The position numbers and the translations under genes are program-made. Of a DNA stretch of 30,384 bases, positions 8,191 to 16,072 are shown piece after piece (position 1 is the stretch's first letter; each line of letters opens with the position of its first letter). The stretch is from JBAXPW01 sp037132015 (lineage in GTDB: Bacteria; Patescibacteriota; Microgenomatia; UBA1406; GWC2-37-13): contig JBAXPW010000010.1 of NCBI GenBank assembly GCA_037132015.1, positions 1 to 30,384 of the forward strand, written 5' to 3'. The notes beneath the pieces were generated by a model. The model saw only the letters and a program-made list of their open reading frames with translations, did no database searches and was not told where the DNA came from.

Positions 8191-8377
8191 TTATTTCAGT
8201 AGTTTATCAAAATCGAGATACTCCATTACTAATAAAACTTCTACAGAATCAATAATAGGATAAAGTAGTCCCTTAATTGATTTCTGGAAATTGGTAGTAA
8301 TGTCCATCAACACCAACACGTCCATGTGAGATTGATTGACCTTTTGAGACTTTTACCATATTGAAGTATTTTATCAT
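8191..8377 (-). pseudogene. Remnant or frameshifted small gene upstream of the HD gene
   Basis: A 34-residue open frame (start ATG at 8377, or 8359 for a shorter form; stop at 8273-8275) contains VSKGQSISHGRVGVDGHYY. Just beyond its stop, in another frame, a protein-like stretch containing YPIIDSVEVLLVMEYLDFD runs to a stop at 8191. Together they look like one small protein of about 60 residues broken by a frameshift near 8270. The end of this piece resembles a tiny frame after the HD gene that ends in NNDYLNFKV. I do not recognise the family. It could also be chance coding potential. Confidence 0.35.
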
Positions 8378-8378
8378 T

Positions 8379-8636
8379 TTATAAACAATTATTATCCTCA
8401 AAAAACACTTTTAGTTTTCGTCTACCAGCTCCACTTTTCCACCATTTTTCTCGCTTTCTTGCTTCAGTTAAAGTCTCGAATTCTTCGACAAACAATGTCT
8501 TAAAAGGTGTTCTGTGCTTTGTAGATTTTACTTGACCAGCATTATGTTGATTTAGTCGTCTCTTAAAATCATTTGTTGAACCGACGTAAGTTCTTTTGTC
8601 TTTTAGACTTAGAAGAATGTAAACTGTACCTCTCAT
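8379..8636 (-). CDS. GIY-YIG domain protein
   Basis: This 85-residue protein consists of a single GIY-YIG nuclease fold. VYILLSLKDKRTYVGSTNDF carries the two strand motifs (here VYI and YVG), followed by KRRLNQHN with the catalytic-type arginine and His-Asn. A late glutamate in EARKREKWWKSG completes the pattern. It resembles small stand-alone YhbQ/UPF0213-like proteins, which are common in Patescibacteria and often present in several copies. It may act on nucleic acid in repair or as a domesticated nuclease, but its role is not known. Confidence 0.85.
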   Translation of the reverse strand: MRGTVYILLSLKDKRTYVGSTNDFKRRLNQHNAGQVKSTKHRTPFKTLFVEEFETLTEARKREKWWKSGAGRRKLKVFFEDNNCL

Positions 8637-8749
8637 TACAAATACAGAAATGGCATTTGTTTTTTTTGCTATTACGATATGCCCTATCGGCGATTTGCCT
8701 CGTGATAATCTTAACTGTTTTTAGAGCGGGCCGCCATTGGCGAGCCTCG

Positions 8750-8775
8750 CTCATCTCGCCCAAAGGGCGGATGAG
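8750..8775 (-). other. GC-rich hairpin just after tRNA-Gly
   Basis: CTCAT-C-TCGCCC and GGGCGGATGAG around an AAA loop form a strong stem with one bulge. It directly follows the 3' end of tRNA-Gly on the minus strand and could help 3' processing or termination. No clear T-run follows directly; a TTTTT/AAAAA tract lies about 30 bases further on. Confidence 0.4.
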
Positions 8776-8846
8776 CGGGATACGGGATTTGAACCCGTGA
8801 CCTTCTCTTTGGAAAAGAGACATTCTAGCCGCTGAACTAATCCCGC
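8774..8846 (-). tRNA. tRNA-Gly(UCC)
   Basis: On the minus strand, the acceptor stem GCGGGAT pairs with ATCCCGC, with discriminator U as usual for glycine tRNA. The anticodon stem TCTCT/AGAGA encloses the loop TTTCCAA, giving anticodon UCC, which reads GGA and GGG. The T-arm contains GGGTTCAAATCCC. CCA is not encoded. The gene is 73 bases long and looks intact. Confidence 0.95.
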
Positions 8847-8922
8847 TAAAAACACATTATACCATACCTTCATATTCAAACTCAAATATGAAAAATAAGT
8901 TATCACCATAGTATTTAACATA

Positions 8923-8951
8923 TTGACATTCAATGAAAATTATTCAACAAT
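8923..8951 (+). promoter_or_regulatory. Promoter-like sequence for the 30-residue basic protein
   Basis: A perfect TTGACA minus-35 box (8923-8928) is followed by a 17-base spacer and AACAAT (8946-8951). The minus-10 match is imperfect, but spacing and position, about 28 bases upstream of the start codon, are suitable. An alternative TATAAC lies closer to the gene. Confidence 0.5.
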
Positions 8952-8978
8952 GAATGTGTTATCAATTATAACTTAACT

Positions 8979-9071
8979 ATGGCAGCAACAAAAAAGAAAG
9001 CTACAAAAAAAACAACCGTTAAAAAGGTTGCAAAAAAACGAAGTACGGGCGGAACAATTAACTCAATCTAA
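8979..9071 (+). CDS. Very small Lys/Ala-rich basic protein (30 residues)
   Basis: An open frame of 30 codons begins ATGGCAGCAACA and ends with ATCTAA. Its first two thirds follow an AxKKKATKKTTVKKV pattern, like the lysine-rich tails of bacterial histone H1-like proteins. It ends in a neutral Gly/Thr/Ile segment. It is flanked by a promoter-like sequence upstream and a perfect intrinsic terminator 13 bases downstream, which argues strongly that it is a real transcription unit despite its size. No clear Shine-Dalgarno is seen. A nucleic-acid binding role is inferred from charge only. Confidence 0.65.
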   Translation: MAATKKKATKKTTVKKVAKKRSTGGTINSI

Positions 9072-9084
9072 TTGATTAATTTTA

Positions 9085-9113
9085 AGCGTCCTGCTCTGCA
9101 GGACGCTTTTTTT
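9085..9113 (+). terminator. Intrinsic terminator, possibly shared by converging genes
   Basis: A perfect 10-bp stem AGCGTCCTGC/GCAGGACGCT with a TCT loop is followed by a run of T. It ends the 30-residue basic protein gene. It lies 15 bases beyond the end of the amidotransferase-like gene on the other strand, where an A-run precedes the stem, so it may also help end the lysine operon transcript. Confidence 0.92.
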
Positions 9114-9127
9114 ATTCCTCTATTTTT

Positions 9128-9796
9128 TTAATACCTATAAAGAGTGTCTTTATTCATCATCTCCAAATTCCACTCTGGTAACTTTTCCGAACAAATAATT
9201 GAAAGTAATTCATCATTATAACAATGTAAGTTATAGTATTCTGGATGAATCGTATAAGAAGTAAGAGCATAAATTGATTCATAATTAGCTATGCCAATAT
9301 TACATGCCTGAATTGTCTTCACATATTTCTTAAGAAACTCAAATAAGTTGTGCAATGCTTTTTCGGGATTATTTGTATCTAGCTCTTTTTTTAACAGAGA
9401 CCAAATTTTTTCTGAACCAATCTCACCAACTACCAGATAGGGAAGCGATACACCTTTTAAAAGTCCATTAAATACAAACACATATTGATCAAAAATAAAT
9501 GGCTGATTGTATCTCAAAATATTTTTTTGATGAGAAAATGACGCAGAACGAGCATGTAGTACAAGTCGTAGAGAATCTGCAATTGAAGAAAAATGAATAG
9601 AGTCCTCCCAAATTGGAGATAATGACGTGTATGTTTTCCACTTATTGTCTTCTATCCACGATGCTCCCCATCCGTCGCCCTGCCAATCTCCATCAAGAGC
9701 TTTACTTTTTTTTGACATCTCTGCAAATGAATGCAAAATTTTTTGAGAATCTAAATAATTATTATTATTGCTTTTAGCAAGTAAAAATCTACACAT
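9128..9796 (-). CDS. Class II glutamine amidotransferase-like Ntn hydrolase (EgtC/YafJ type)
   Basis: The 222-residue protein begins MCRFLLAK, placing the catalytic N-terminal nucleophile Cys2 after Met removal. Further class II glutaminase marks are DGWG (41-44), HARSAS (81-86, substrate carboxylate binding), NQPF (97-100) and FNG (109-111, oxyanion hole), and a late SEKLPEW. There is no synthase domain, so it should act as a hydrolase. The related EgtC hydrolyses an N-gamma-glutamyl bond. It is the last gene of the lysine operon, 22 bases after lysJ. Lysine is released in the LysW pathway by hydrolysing the amide to the gamma-carboxylate of the terminal Glu of LysW, normally by the M20 enzyme LysK, which is not seen here. 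A role in that release is my inference. It could instead be an unrelated glutaminase-type hydrolase. Confidence 0.85.
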   Translation of the reverse strand: MCRFLLAKSNNNNYLDSQKILHSFAEMSKKSKALDGDWQGDGWGASWIEDNKWKTYTSLSPIWEDSIHFSSIADSLRLVLHARSASFSHQKNILRYNQPFIFDQYVFVFNGLLKGVSLPYLVVGEIGSEKIWSLLKKELDTNNPEKALHNLFEFLKKYVKTIQACNIGIANYESIYALTSYTIHPEYYNLHCYNDELLSIICSEKLPEWNLEMMNKDTLYRY

Positions 9797-9818
9797 TTTT
9801 CTAACATAAAATTAAGAA

Positions 9819-10994
9819 CTAAAAATTGTCATTATGTAATTTAAAAATTTCACTTAATGAGTGAACAACTTCATCAATATGTTCTTTTTGGATCAAATAG
9901 GAGGGTAAAAATCGCACTACATTTGTTCCTGCGGGAATAGCAAGAATATGATTCTTTTGTAATGCTTTTAATACAGTATTTCGATCAATAGTTAATTCTA
10001 TTCCTATCATCAGCCCTTTCCCCCTAACTTCTTTTATGTGAGGCGTTTTTATTTTCATAAGTTGTTCAATGAAATATGTTCCCATTTCTGAAACATGAAC
10101 AAGCATCGATTCATTAAGTTGTTTTAGTGTTGCGATAATTCCAGCACATACGAAGGGATTACCACCAAATGTAGAACTATGAATAAGTTTTGGTATTTTT
10201 TTTGCAACTTCTTCAGAGACAAGTGTTGCTCCGACTGGAAGGCCACCAGCAAGTCCTTTTCCTAAATTCACAATATCATACATGATATGTGATTGTTGTG
10301 ATGCTAAAAATGTTCCCGTTCTTCCCATACCTGATTGCACCTCATCGAGAATGAGCAGAACTTTATGTAATCTACAAAGTTCTTTTACTTGATAAAGATA
10401 ATCATCATTCGGAACCAATACGCCACCTTCTCCTTGTATCGGTTCAAGAATAACTCCTGCTGTATTTGAATCAATTACATTTCGTAATGCATCAATATCA
10501 TTGAATGAAACAAATTCAAATTCCCACATTAAAGGTTCAAAAAGTTCTCGATATTTCTTTTCATATGTTGCTGAAAGCGCTCCAAGAGTCTTACCATGGT
10601 ATCCATGAATCGCAGAAATAAATTTCTTTTTTCCCGTAACCATTACCGCAAACTTTAATCCTGCCTCATTTGCTTCTGCTCCTGAATTTGAAAAATATAC
10701 TTTTGATAATCCGTTACCACACCTTTCTACCAAAGCTTGCGCAGAAAGTGCACGCATATCATTTGCAAAAGACCCATGAAGTGTGAGCAGACGAGATGCT
10801 TGTTCGGTAATGATCGTATTGATATCATTATTATTGTGTCCCAGAATATTAACACCATAATTGGTCATACAGTCAAGATATTGATCTCCTGAATCCGAAT
10901 AGAGATATACTCCATCTCCTTTGATTATTGTAAGCCCACGTTGTGCATAAGTGCCAAGAACATATTTTTGTTGTAATAGCGCGTAGTCTTTCAT
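9819..10994 (-). CDS. lysJ: LysJ-type [LysW]-aminoadipate semialdehyde/glutamate transaminase
   Basis: The 391-residue class III PLP aminotransferase resembles ArgD/LysJ. The PLP phosphate loop is NSGAEANE (103-110), the ring-binding aspartate is in ILDEVQSGMGRTG (D217), and the Schiff-base lysine is K246 in NLGKGLAGGLP. In the LysW pathway it converts LysW-bound aminoadipate semialdehyde to LysW-bound lysine using glutamate. No separate LysN (2-oxoadipate aminotransferase) is visible, so this enzyme, or one encoded elsewhere, may do both transaminations. The ArgD/LysJ split cannot be made from motifs alone; the assignment rests on the operon. It lies 72 bases after lysZ. Confidence 0.88.
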   Translation of the reverse strand: MKDYALLQQKYVLGTYAQRGLTIIKGDGVYLYSDSGDQYLDCMTNYGVNILGHNNNDINTIITEQASRLLTLHGSFANDMRALSAQALVERCGNGLSKVYFSNSGAEANEAGLKFAVMVTGKKKFISAIHGYHGKTLGALSATYEKKYRELFEPLMWEFEFVSFNDIDALRNVIDSNTAGVILEPIQGEGGVLVPNDDYLYQVKELCRLHKVLLILDEVQSGMGRTGTFLASQQSHIMYDIVNLGKGLAGGLPVGATLVSEEVAKKIPKLIHSSTFGGNPFVCAGIIATLKQLNESMLVHVSEMGTYFIEQLMKIKTPHIKEVRGKGLMIGIELTIDRNTVLKALQKNHILAIPAGTNVVRFLPSYLIQKEHIDEVVHSLSEIFKLHNDNF

Positions 10995-11066
10995 ATCTGC
11001 AAAGCTGTTTAGCTAATAATTATTTTAACATTATACTTTTGAGATTGTACTTTCTACTTTATTCCT

Positions 11067-11867
11067 TTATCGTATCACCGTTCCATTTCCTTCCAATGCG
11101 CTAAATACTGGTCGTTCGATTCTTCCATCACCCCAATATATTTCTTTTACCCCTAATTCCAATGCTTTTTTTGCACCAAGAAGTTTTTTCTTCATACGAC
11201 CTTGTGCAAATGGCATCATGTCATCAAGTTCACGTGCCGAAACATTTGCAATAATACTTTCAGGGTCATTAAAATCCTTCAACATTCCCTTCGCTTCAAA
11301 TAATGAAACAACTTTTTCTACTTTTAATGCGCCAGCTAACATTGCAACTATTGAATCATTGTCGGTATTAACAATTTCATTTTGATAACTGATTGCTGGA
11401 GGACATAGAACTGGCACATATTGCTTATCTATCAATAAGGTAAGTAAATCAGAGTTGATCTGTTCTACTTTTCCAGTCCGATTGCCCGTCATCAATTTTG
11501 TTTTTTCACCTTCCTTTACATAAATATCATTTTTTGCTTTTGCAACAATAAGTTTTCCGTCAACTCCAGATAATCCAACAGCATTGACACCATGTTTTTG
11601 CATGGCCGCTACAATTTTTTTGTTAGCAAGTCCTGCATACACCATTAAAAATATTTCCATTGCTTTTTCATCAGTAAAAACACTTGAGATACCTGATGGT
11701 GAAATTACTGTTTTTGTTGGAAACCCAAGTTTATCTGCAATTTCATCACGCTTGACACTTGCGCCATGAACAATTAGTATGTGCTCAGTTTTTTGCAACA
11801 GTGCTACATCGCAACAGATCGCATCAAGATTGATTCTAGCACCTCCACCTATTTTAATAAGAATCAT
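11067..11867 (-). CDS. lysZ: LysZ, [LysW]-aminoadipate kinase
   Basis: The 266-residue amino acid kinase fold starts MILIKIGGGA, the usual first strand and phosphate loop, then VHGASVKRDEIADKLG where acetylglutamate kinases have HGGG. PTKTVISPSGISSVFTD follows, a LysZ-like replacement of the N-acetylglutamate recognition region. NAVGLSGVDGKL and a C-terminal VNTDNDSIVAMLAGAL with the catalytic Asp and Asn complete the fold. It phosphorylates the side-chain carboxylate of aminoadipate carried on LysW. The gene starts 6 bases after the homoisocitrate dehydrogenase gene, indicating tight coupling. Confidence 0.88.
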   Translation of the reverse strand: MILIKIGGGARINLDAICCDVALLQKTEHILIVHGASVKRDEIADKLGFPTKTVISPSGISSVFTDEKAMEIFLMVYAGLANKKIVAAMQKHGVNAVGLSGVDGKLIVAKAKNDIYVKEGEKTKLMTGNRTGKVEQINSDLLTLLIDKQYVPVLCPPAISYQNEIVNTDNDSIVAMLAGALKVEKVVSLFEAKGMLKDFNDPESIIANVSARELDDMMPFAQGRMKKKLLGAKKALELGVKEIYWGDGRIERPVFSALEGNGTVIR

Positions 11868-11873
11868 ATATGT

Positions 11874-12875
11874 TCACGATTTTAATTGATCAATTACGGC
11901 ATTGGTAAAATCACTTGTTTTAGTTGTACCCCCAAGATCGTAAGTCAATACATTTTTCTCAATAGTTGTTAGAATAGAAGTTCGTATCTTTTCTGAGGTC
12001 TTAATTTCACCAAGATATTCAAGCATTAAACAAGATGCATAAAATGTAGCCATTGGATTTACTTTATTTTGACCAACATATTTTGGAGCAGATCCATGGA
12101 CCGGTTCAAAGAGTGAATAATCACTCCCAATATTCGCAGATGATGCAATTCCAAGTCCTCCAACCAAAGCAGCTGCTTCATCGGATAAAATATCACCAAA
12201 CATATTTGTCGTAACAATAATATCAAACTGTGTTGGATCTTTTATTAATTGCATTGCACACGCATCAACTAACATTTCTTCATAGACTATATCGGGATTT
12301 TTTTTAGCGATTTCCTGTCCTATTCTTACAAACAATCCGTCTGTTAGTCGGAGAACATTTGCTTTGTGAATCAGGGTTACTTTTTTACGATTTTTCTTTT
12401 TTGCTAATTCAAATGCATATTCAATAATACGAGTGCTTCCCTTTACAGTAATAATTCGTTCTGAGATTGCACCTCCTTCTATCTCGTGCTCCCTTCCTGC
12501 ATAGAGATCTTCTGTATTTTCACGAACAATTATCATATCTACATTTTTACGAAAACCCTCCAAAGGAAGTGAAAAAAATGGTCGAACATTTGCATACGTA
12601 TCAAGGACTCGTCTCATTCTGACAATAGGACTAAAGTATCCTTTGATATTTGGAGGAGTTGTTACAGCACCAAATAACACTGCATCAGATGATTTTGCTA
12701 ATTCAACAGTTTGGTCTGGAAGAGGAGTCCCATATTTTTCATATGCACCATATCCTGCTTCTGCTTCAATAAATTTAAATGATATGGATGTTGCTTGAAG
12801 GAGTCTTTTTGCTTCTGCAATTACTTCTGGACCTATTCCATCACCACCGATGGTACAAATTGTATATGTGTTCAT
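11874..12875 (-). CDS. Homoisocitrate dehydrogenase (beta-decarboxylating dehydrogenase)
   Basis: The 333-residue enzyme belongs to the isocitrate/isopropylmalate/homoisocitrate dehydrogenase family. IGGDGIGPEV opens the fold. MRRVLDTYANVRPF carries the substrate-binding arginines, VRENTEDLYAGRE is the homoisocitrate/isocitrate-type signature, and the metal ligands lie in MFGDILSDEAA. HGSAPKYVGQNKVNP is the NAD loop. It oxidises and decarboxylates homoisocitrate to 2-oxoadipate. Isopropylmalate dehydrogenase is an alternative on family grounds, but the neighbouring homocitrate synthase and LysW genes favour the lysine route. Enzymes of this type can have relaxed specificity. Confidence 0.85.
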   Translation of the reverse strand: MNTYTICTIGGDGIGPEVIAEAKRLLQATSISFKFIEAEAGYGAYEKYGTPLPDQTVELAKSSDAVLFGAVTTPPNIKGYFSPIVRMRRVLDTYANVRPFFSLPLEGFRKNVDMIIVRENTEDLYAGREHEIEGGAISERIITVKGSTRIIEYAFELAKKKNRKKVTLIHKANVLRLTDGLFVRIGQEIAKKNPDIVYEEMLVDACAMQLIKDPTQFDIIVTTNMFGDILSDEAAALVGGLGIASSANIGSDYSLFEPVHGSAPKYVGQNKVNPMATFYASCLMLEYLGEIKTSEKIRTSILTTIEKNVLTYDLGGTTKTSDFTNAVIDQLKS

Positions 12876-12887
12876 AGAATTAAATTT

Positions 12888-13379
12888 TTAAATAAATAAC
12901 TTTTCAACAGAATTAAGACCATTCTTTTTGAGATAGGGAATTACTCCTCCTACAGAATGTAACTTGGCCATCACTACAGGAATATCTGCTTGAATAGTGG
13001 TTTTTTTTGTTTTGTTTATAATTATCTGATTTTTTATATCAAGTACCAATTCATCGGACTCATCAATCCCATCGGTATCTGCGATTACCGCTAATAATCC
13101 TTGATTCATACAATTTCTATAAAATATTCTTGCAAAAGACTTAGCTATTACCGCTTGAATACCACTTGCTTCTAAGGCTGTTGCAGCGGTCTCTCGTGAA
13201 GATCCACATCCAAAGTTTCTACCTGCAATAACAAAATCATCTTTTTTTACATTTTTTGCAAACTCAGGACGATGTTCGATAAAAGCGATTTTTGCTAATT
13301 CTTTCGGATCTGTTGTGATATTATATCGACCCGGAGTAACGAGATCTGTATTTACATTTTCTCCAAATTTCCAGTTCAT
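12888..13379 (-). CDS. Homoaconitase small subunit (LysU/LeuD type)
   Basis: The 163-residue swivel subunit has GENVNTDLVTPGRYNIT near the start, which carries the loop that sets substrate specificity, and the hallmark GRNFGCGSSRETAA (about 53-66). SFARIFYRNCMNQG follows, as in all aconitase small subunits. It works with the large subunit encoded directly upstream to isomerise homocitrate to homoisocitrate. The short prokaryotic form lacks any fusion to the large subunit. The specificity loop differs from classical leucine enzymes, but I base the lysine assignment mainly on the operon. Confidence 0.87.
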   Translation of the reverse strand: MNWKFGENVNTDLVTPGRYNITTDPKELAKIAFIEHRPEFAKNVKKDDFVIAGRNFGCGSSRETAATALEASGIQAVIAKSFARIFYRNCMNQGLLAVIADTDGIDESDELVLDIKNQIIINKTKKTTIQADIPVVMAKLHSVGGVIPYLKKNGLNSVEKLFI

Positions 13380-13434
13380 ATATTTTAATTACAAATTATT
13401 AAGTGCTACAATGATTGTCTATATTCATAATTTT

Positions 13435-14694
13435 CTAAAGGTATTTTCTCGGATCTGTAATATATCCAGTGATAGCACTTGCTGATGCAGTTGCTGGACT
13501 TGCCAGATATATCAATGCTTTTGGACTTCCCATTCTTCCAGTGAAATTTCGATTACTTGTTGATACACATACCTCGTTATCATATAATACACCGCCATGT
13601 CGCCCTAAACATGGGCCACAACCGGGTGCTAACACAATAGCTCCCATTTGCATAAAAAATTCTATATATCCCTTTGCCATGGCTTGAAGGTATACCTTTT
13701 TTGATGCAGGAGTTATGATAACTCGGGTATCTTTGTTTAATTTTTTTCCTTGCCACATGCTGTATACAATATCTAGATCTTCTATGCGACAATTAGTACA
13801 TGATCCAATAAATACCTGATCAACCCGAATTTTTTTAGCTTCTATTTCTTTTACCGTTTTTACCCGATCAATATCAGGTGGTTCGGCAACCATTGGTTCT
13901 AATTTTGAAACATCATACGTAAGAACTTTATAATACTGAGCATCCGAATCACTCGATAACTCTGACTCTTTAAATGATATTTCCCTCTGATTTTCTTTGA
14001 GATATGTTCGTGTATTTTCATCTGCTGGCACTATCGCTGCTTCTGCACCCATCTCAGCAGACATATTTGTCAAGGTCAAACGAGATGAAATTGAAAAATT
14101 ATTCACAGTTTCTCCTCCGTATTCAAGAACTCGATTACTTCCTCCTTCTGGCCCCAGATCCTTAGCAACCATCAAAACTACATCTTTGGCAAAAACACCT
14201 TTTTTTAATTTTCCATTGATAATTATCTTGATTGTTTCAGGAACTCTAAACCAACATTTCCCAGTCGCCATCGCGATTGCAACATCTGTTGATCCAACAC
14301 CGATCGTGATTGCTCCAAGCCCACCACCCGTAGGCGTATGAGAATCTGCTCCAAGAACAAGCGCTCCCGGCTTAATCAGACGCTCTGACATAATTTGATG
14401 ACATACACCATCGTGAGTAATAGATAGTCCTTGTTTTTCTGCAAATTTTCTTATTTTTGACTGAAGAGATGCCATCTGTACGTTTGGAGCAGGAAATGCA
14501 TGATCAAATGGAATAACAATTTTCTTTGGATCCCATACTTTTTCTGCAATTTGTTCAAATGGATCAATCGCCCATGCACACGTTGTATCATGTGCCATAA
14601 CAAGATCTAGATTGGCGAGAACATAATCGCCAGCATATGTCTTTTTTCCCACATGTTTGGAAAATATTTTTTCAGCGATCGTCTGACTTTTCAT
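13435..14694 (-). CDS. Homoaconitase large subunit (LysT/LeuC type)
   Basis: The 419-residue 4Fe-4S hydro-lyase subunit carries the cluster cysteines C299 (GSCTNC), C359 and C362 (CGPC). Other family blocks are DHAFPAP (64-70), GADSHTPTGGG (115-125) and ASPATASASAITG at the end. With the small subunit it dehydrates and rehydrates homocitrate. I start it at the ATG at 14694 (MKSQTIAEKIF), which matches the family N-terminus. A longer frame reaches a GTG at 14721, but it adds a non-family leader, and its only SD-like AGGAG (14721-14725) overlaps that GTG. Leucine-pathway activity cannot be excluded. Confidence 0.88.
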   Translation of the reverse strand: MKSQTIAEKIFSKHVGKKTYAGDYVLANLDLVMAHDTTCAWAIDPFEQIAEKVWDPKKIVIPFDHAFPAPNVQMASLQSKIRKFAEKQGLSITHDGVCHQIMSERLIKPGALVLGADSHTPTGGGLGAITIGVGSTDVAIAMATGKCWFRVPETIKIIINGKLKKGVFAKDVVLMVAKDLGPEGGSNRVLEYGGETVNNFSISSRLTLTNMSAEMGAEAAIVPADENTRTYLKENQREISFKESELSSDSDAQYYKVLTYDVSKLEPMVAEPPDIDRVKTVKEIEAKKIRVDQVFIGSCTNCRIEDLDIVYSMWQGKKLNKDTRVIITPASKKVYLQAMAKGYIEFFMQMGAIVLAPGCGPCLGRHGGVLYDNEVCVSTSNRNFTGRMGSPKALIYLASPATASASAITGYITDPRKYL

Positions 14695-14723
14695 AAAATA
14701 TATATAATTTATAATAAACACTC

Positions 14724-15938
14724 CTAAGTCAAATTCTCCAGACGTTTGGTCGAAAAATTATCTGGAAGCGCTATTCGTTCAATTTTAAATTTCTCAGTAA
14801 TTGATAATAATAATTTTTCTGGTGAATTTTTTTTATTTATCTCTTTGACTCGCTTTTTAAATTCCTTCGCTATAATTATTGCAGTATCAGATGATATGTA
14901 AAAATTTTCCACTGCTTGCAAATAATACAATATAAGATTCCAACCGCTTAAAGGTCCAAGTAATAATTGATTTTTATTAACACCAAATCGTGATAAATCA
15001 TGTGCCTCATAAACAATCTTGTCATTGAGAACCGCTTTTTGATGAACACCTGCTGTATGTGTACGATTAGTGAGAGATACAGGCTCAGTATGTGGAACAT
15101 GGAGATTGAGTATCGAAGCCATTAACACGTTTAAAGGATAACAAAATTCTATATTATATTTTTTTTCACAATCTTTTTTATTTATATATTGATAGTTGAG
15201 AATAAAACCAGAAGTTGAGGTAATTCCAGAACGTTCAGCCATGCCCCATATTGAAGTATCAACATATGCAACACCGGCTTCAACAGCAGTGTAAGCATTG
15301 ATCAATGCAAATCCACGATCATTGTGAAAATGACATTCTAAATCAACATCAGGATATCTCTCTCTCAAAAATCCGACTCTCTCTTTTACCATATCAGGAG
15401 TTGCTATCCCAACAGTATCAGGTATTCCAAATGTATTTACATAGGGAGCTAAAAGATCATAAATTTCAATAACTTGATTCATCGGTGTTCTAAAAAAATC
15501 TTCCGTGCTAAATCGAAGATACAAGTTAGGATATTTTTTTCGTGTCTCAATTATTGTCTCTGTTACTCGATTAATAATTTCTCTAAATGATAGCCCATGA
15601 CTGTGTTTTTGTGAATGATCAGCGACTCCTATATATAAGTTTAGTCCGTCAAAACCAGCCTCAATCGCTGATGCGATATCAGTTGTATGACATCTACAAT
15701 GAGCAAGTAATTTTGCTTTTTTATTTTTCTTACGTATAATATCACGCAGATGAATAAAGTCATCATATTCGACTTCACTTACATTTGGAGCAAAAAATTC
15801 AAAACAAGAAATACCTAGTTCAAGCATTCCTTTAAGAAGCGTCTTTTTTTCTTCAAGAGTAAATCTATATTTTTTTGCATCAAACATCAATGGTGATTGT
15901 TGACCATCCCGAAATGTAGTATCTATTAAACTCTTCAT
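14724..15938 (-). CDS. Homocitrate synthase
   Basis: The 404-residue protein is an alpha-isopropylmalate/homocitrate synthase-family TIM barrel. It opens with IDTTFRDGQQSP (the D-T-x-R-D-G-x-Q active-site strand with a metal-ligand Asp). ECHFHNDRG (201-209) holds the metal-binding H203 and H205, and WGMAERSG corresponds to the GxGERxG signature. RTHTAGVHQKA lies in the C-terminal part. There is no LeuA regulatory domain, consistent with homocitrate synthase. It condenses 2-oxoglutarate with acetyl-CoA as the committed step. It is the first of four carbon-chain genes after lysY. Related enzymes of this family (citramalate or Re-citrate synthase) are less likely given context. Confidence 0.85.
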   Translation of the reverse strand: MKSLIDTTFRDGQQSPLMFDAKKYRFTLEEKKTLLKGMLELGISCFEFFAPNVSEVEYDDFIHLRDIIRKKNKKAKLLAHCRCHTTDIASAIEAGFDGLNLYIGVADHSQKHSHGLSFREIINRVTETIIETRKKYPNLYLRFSTEDFFRTPMNQVIEIYDLLAPYVNTFGIPDTVGIATPDMVKERVGFLRERYPDVDLECHFHNDRGFALINAYTAVEAGVAYVDTSIWGMAERSGITSTSGFILNYQYINKKDCEKKYNIEFCYPLNVLMASILNLHVPHTEPVSLTNRTHTAGVHQKAVLNDKIVYEAHDLSRFGVNKNQLLLGPLSGWNLILYYLQAVENFYISSDTAIIIAKEFKKRVKEINKKNSPEKLLLSITEKFKIERIALPDNFSTKRLENLT

Positions 15939-16072
15939 TTAACCAATTTAAAATTATGAATTAAAAATAAAGAAATACGAATTTTCGAATAAAAAAATAA
16001 TGCGTTCTGTCCTTCAATAATTATGTTGCTTTTTTCATAATTTATAATGTTAAATTACTAATTAGAGATTGT

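Noticed and set aside
13997..14341. A 114-codon plus-strand frame inside the homoaconitase large subunit gene
   Set aside because: It is antisense to a well-conserved enzyme and has no start context or family pattern.
14694..14725. GTG start at 14721 for the homoaconitase large subunit
   Set aside because: The SD-like AGGAG overlaps the GTG itself, and the added residues are not part of the family.
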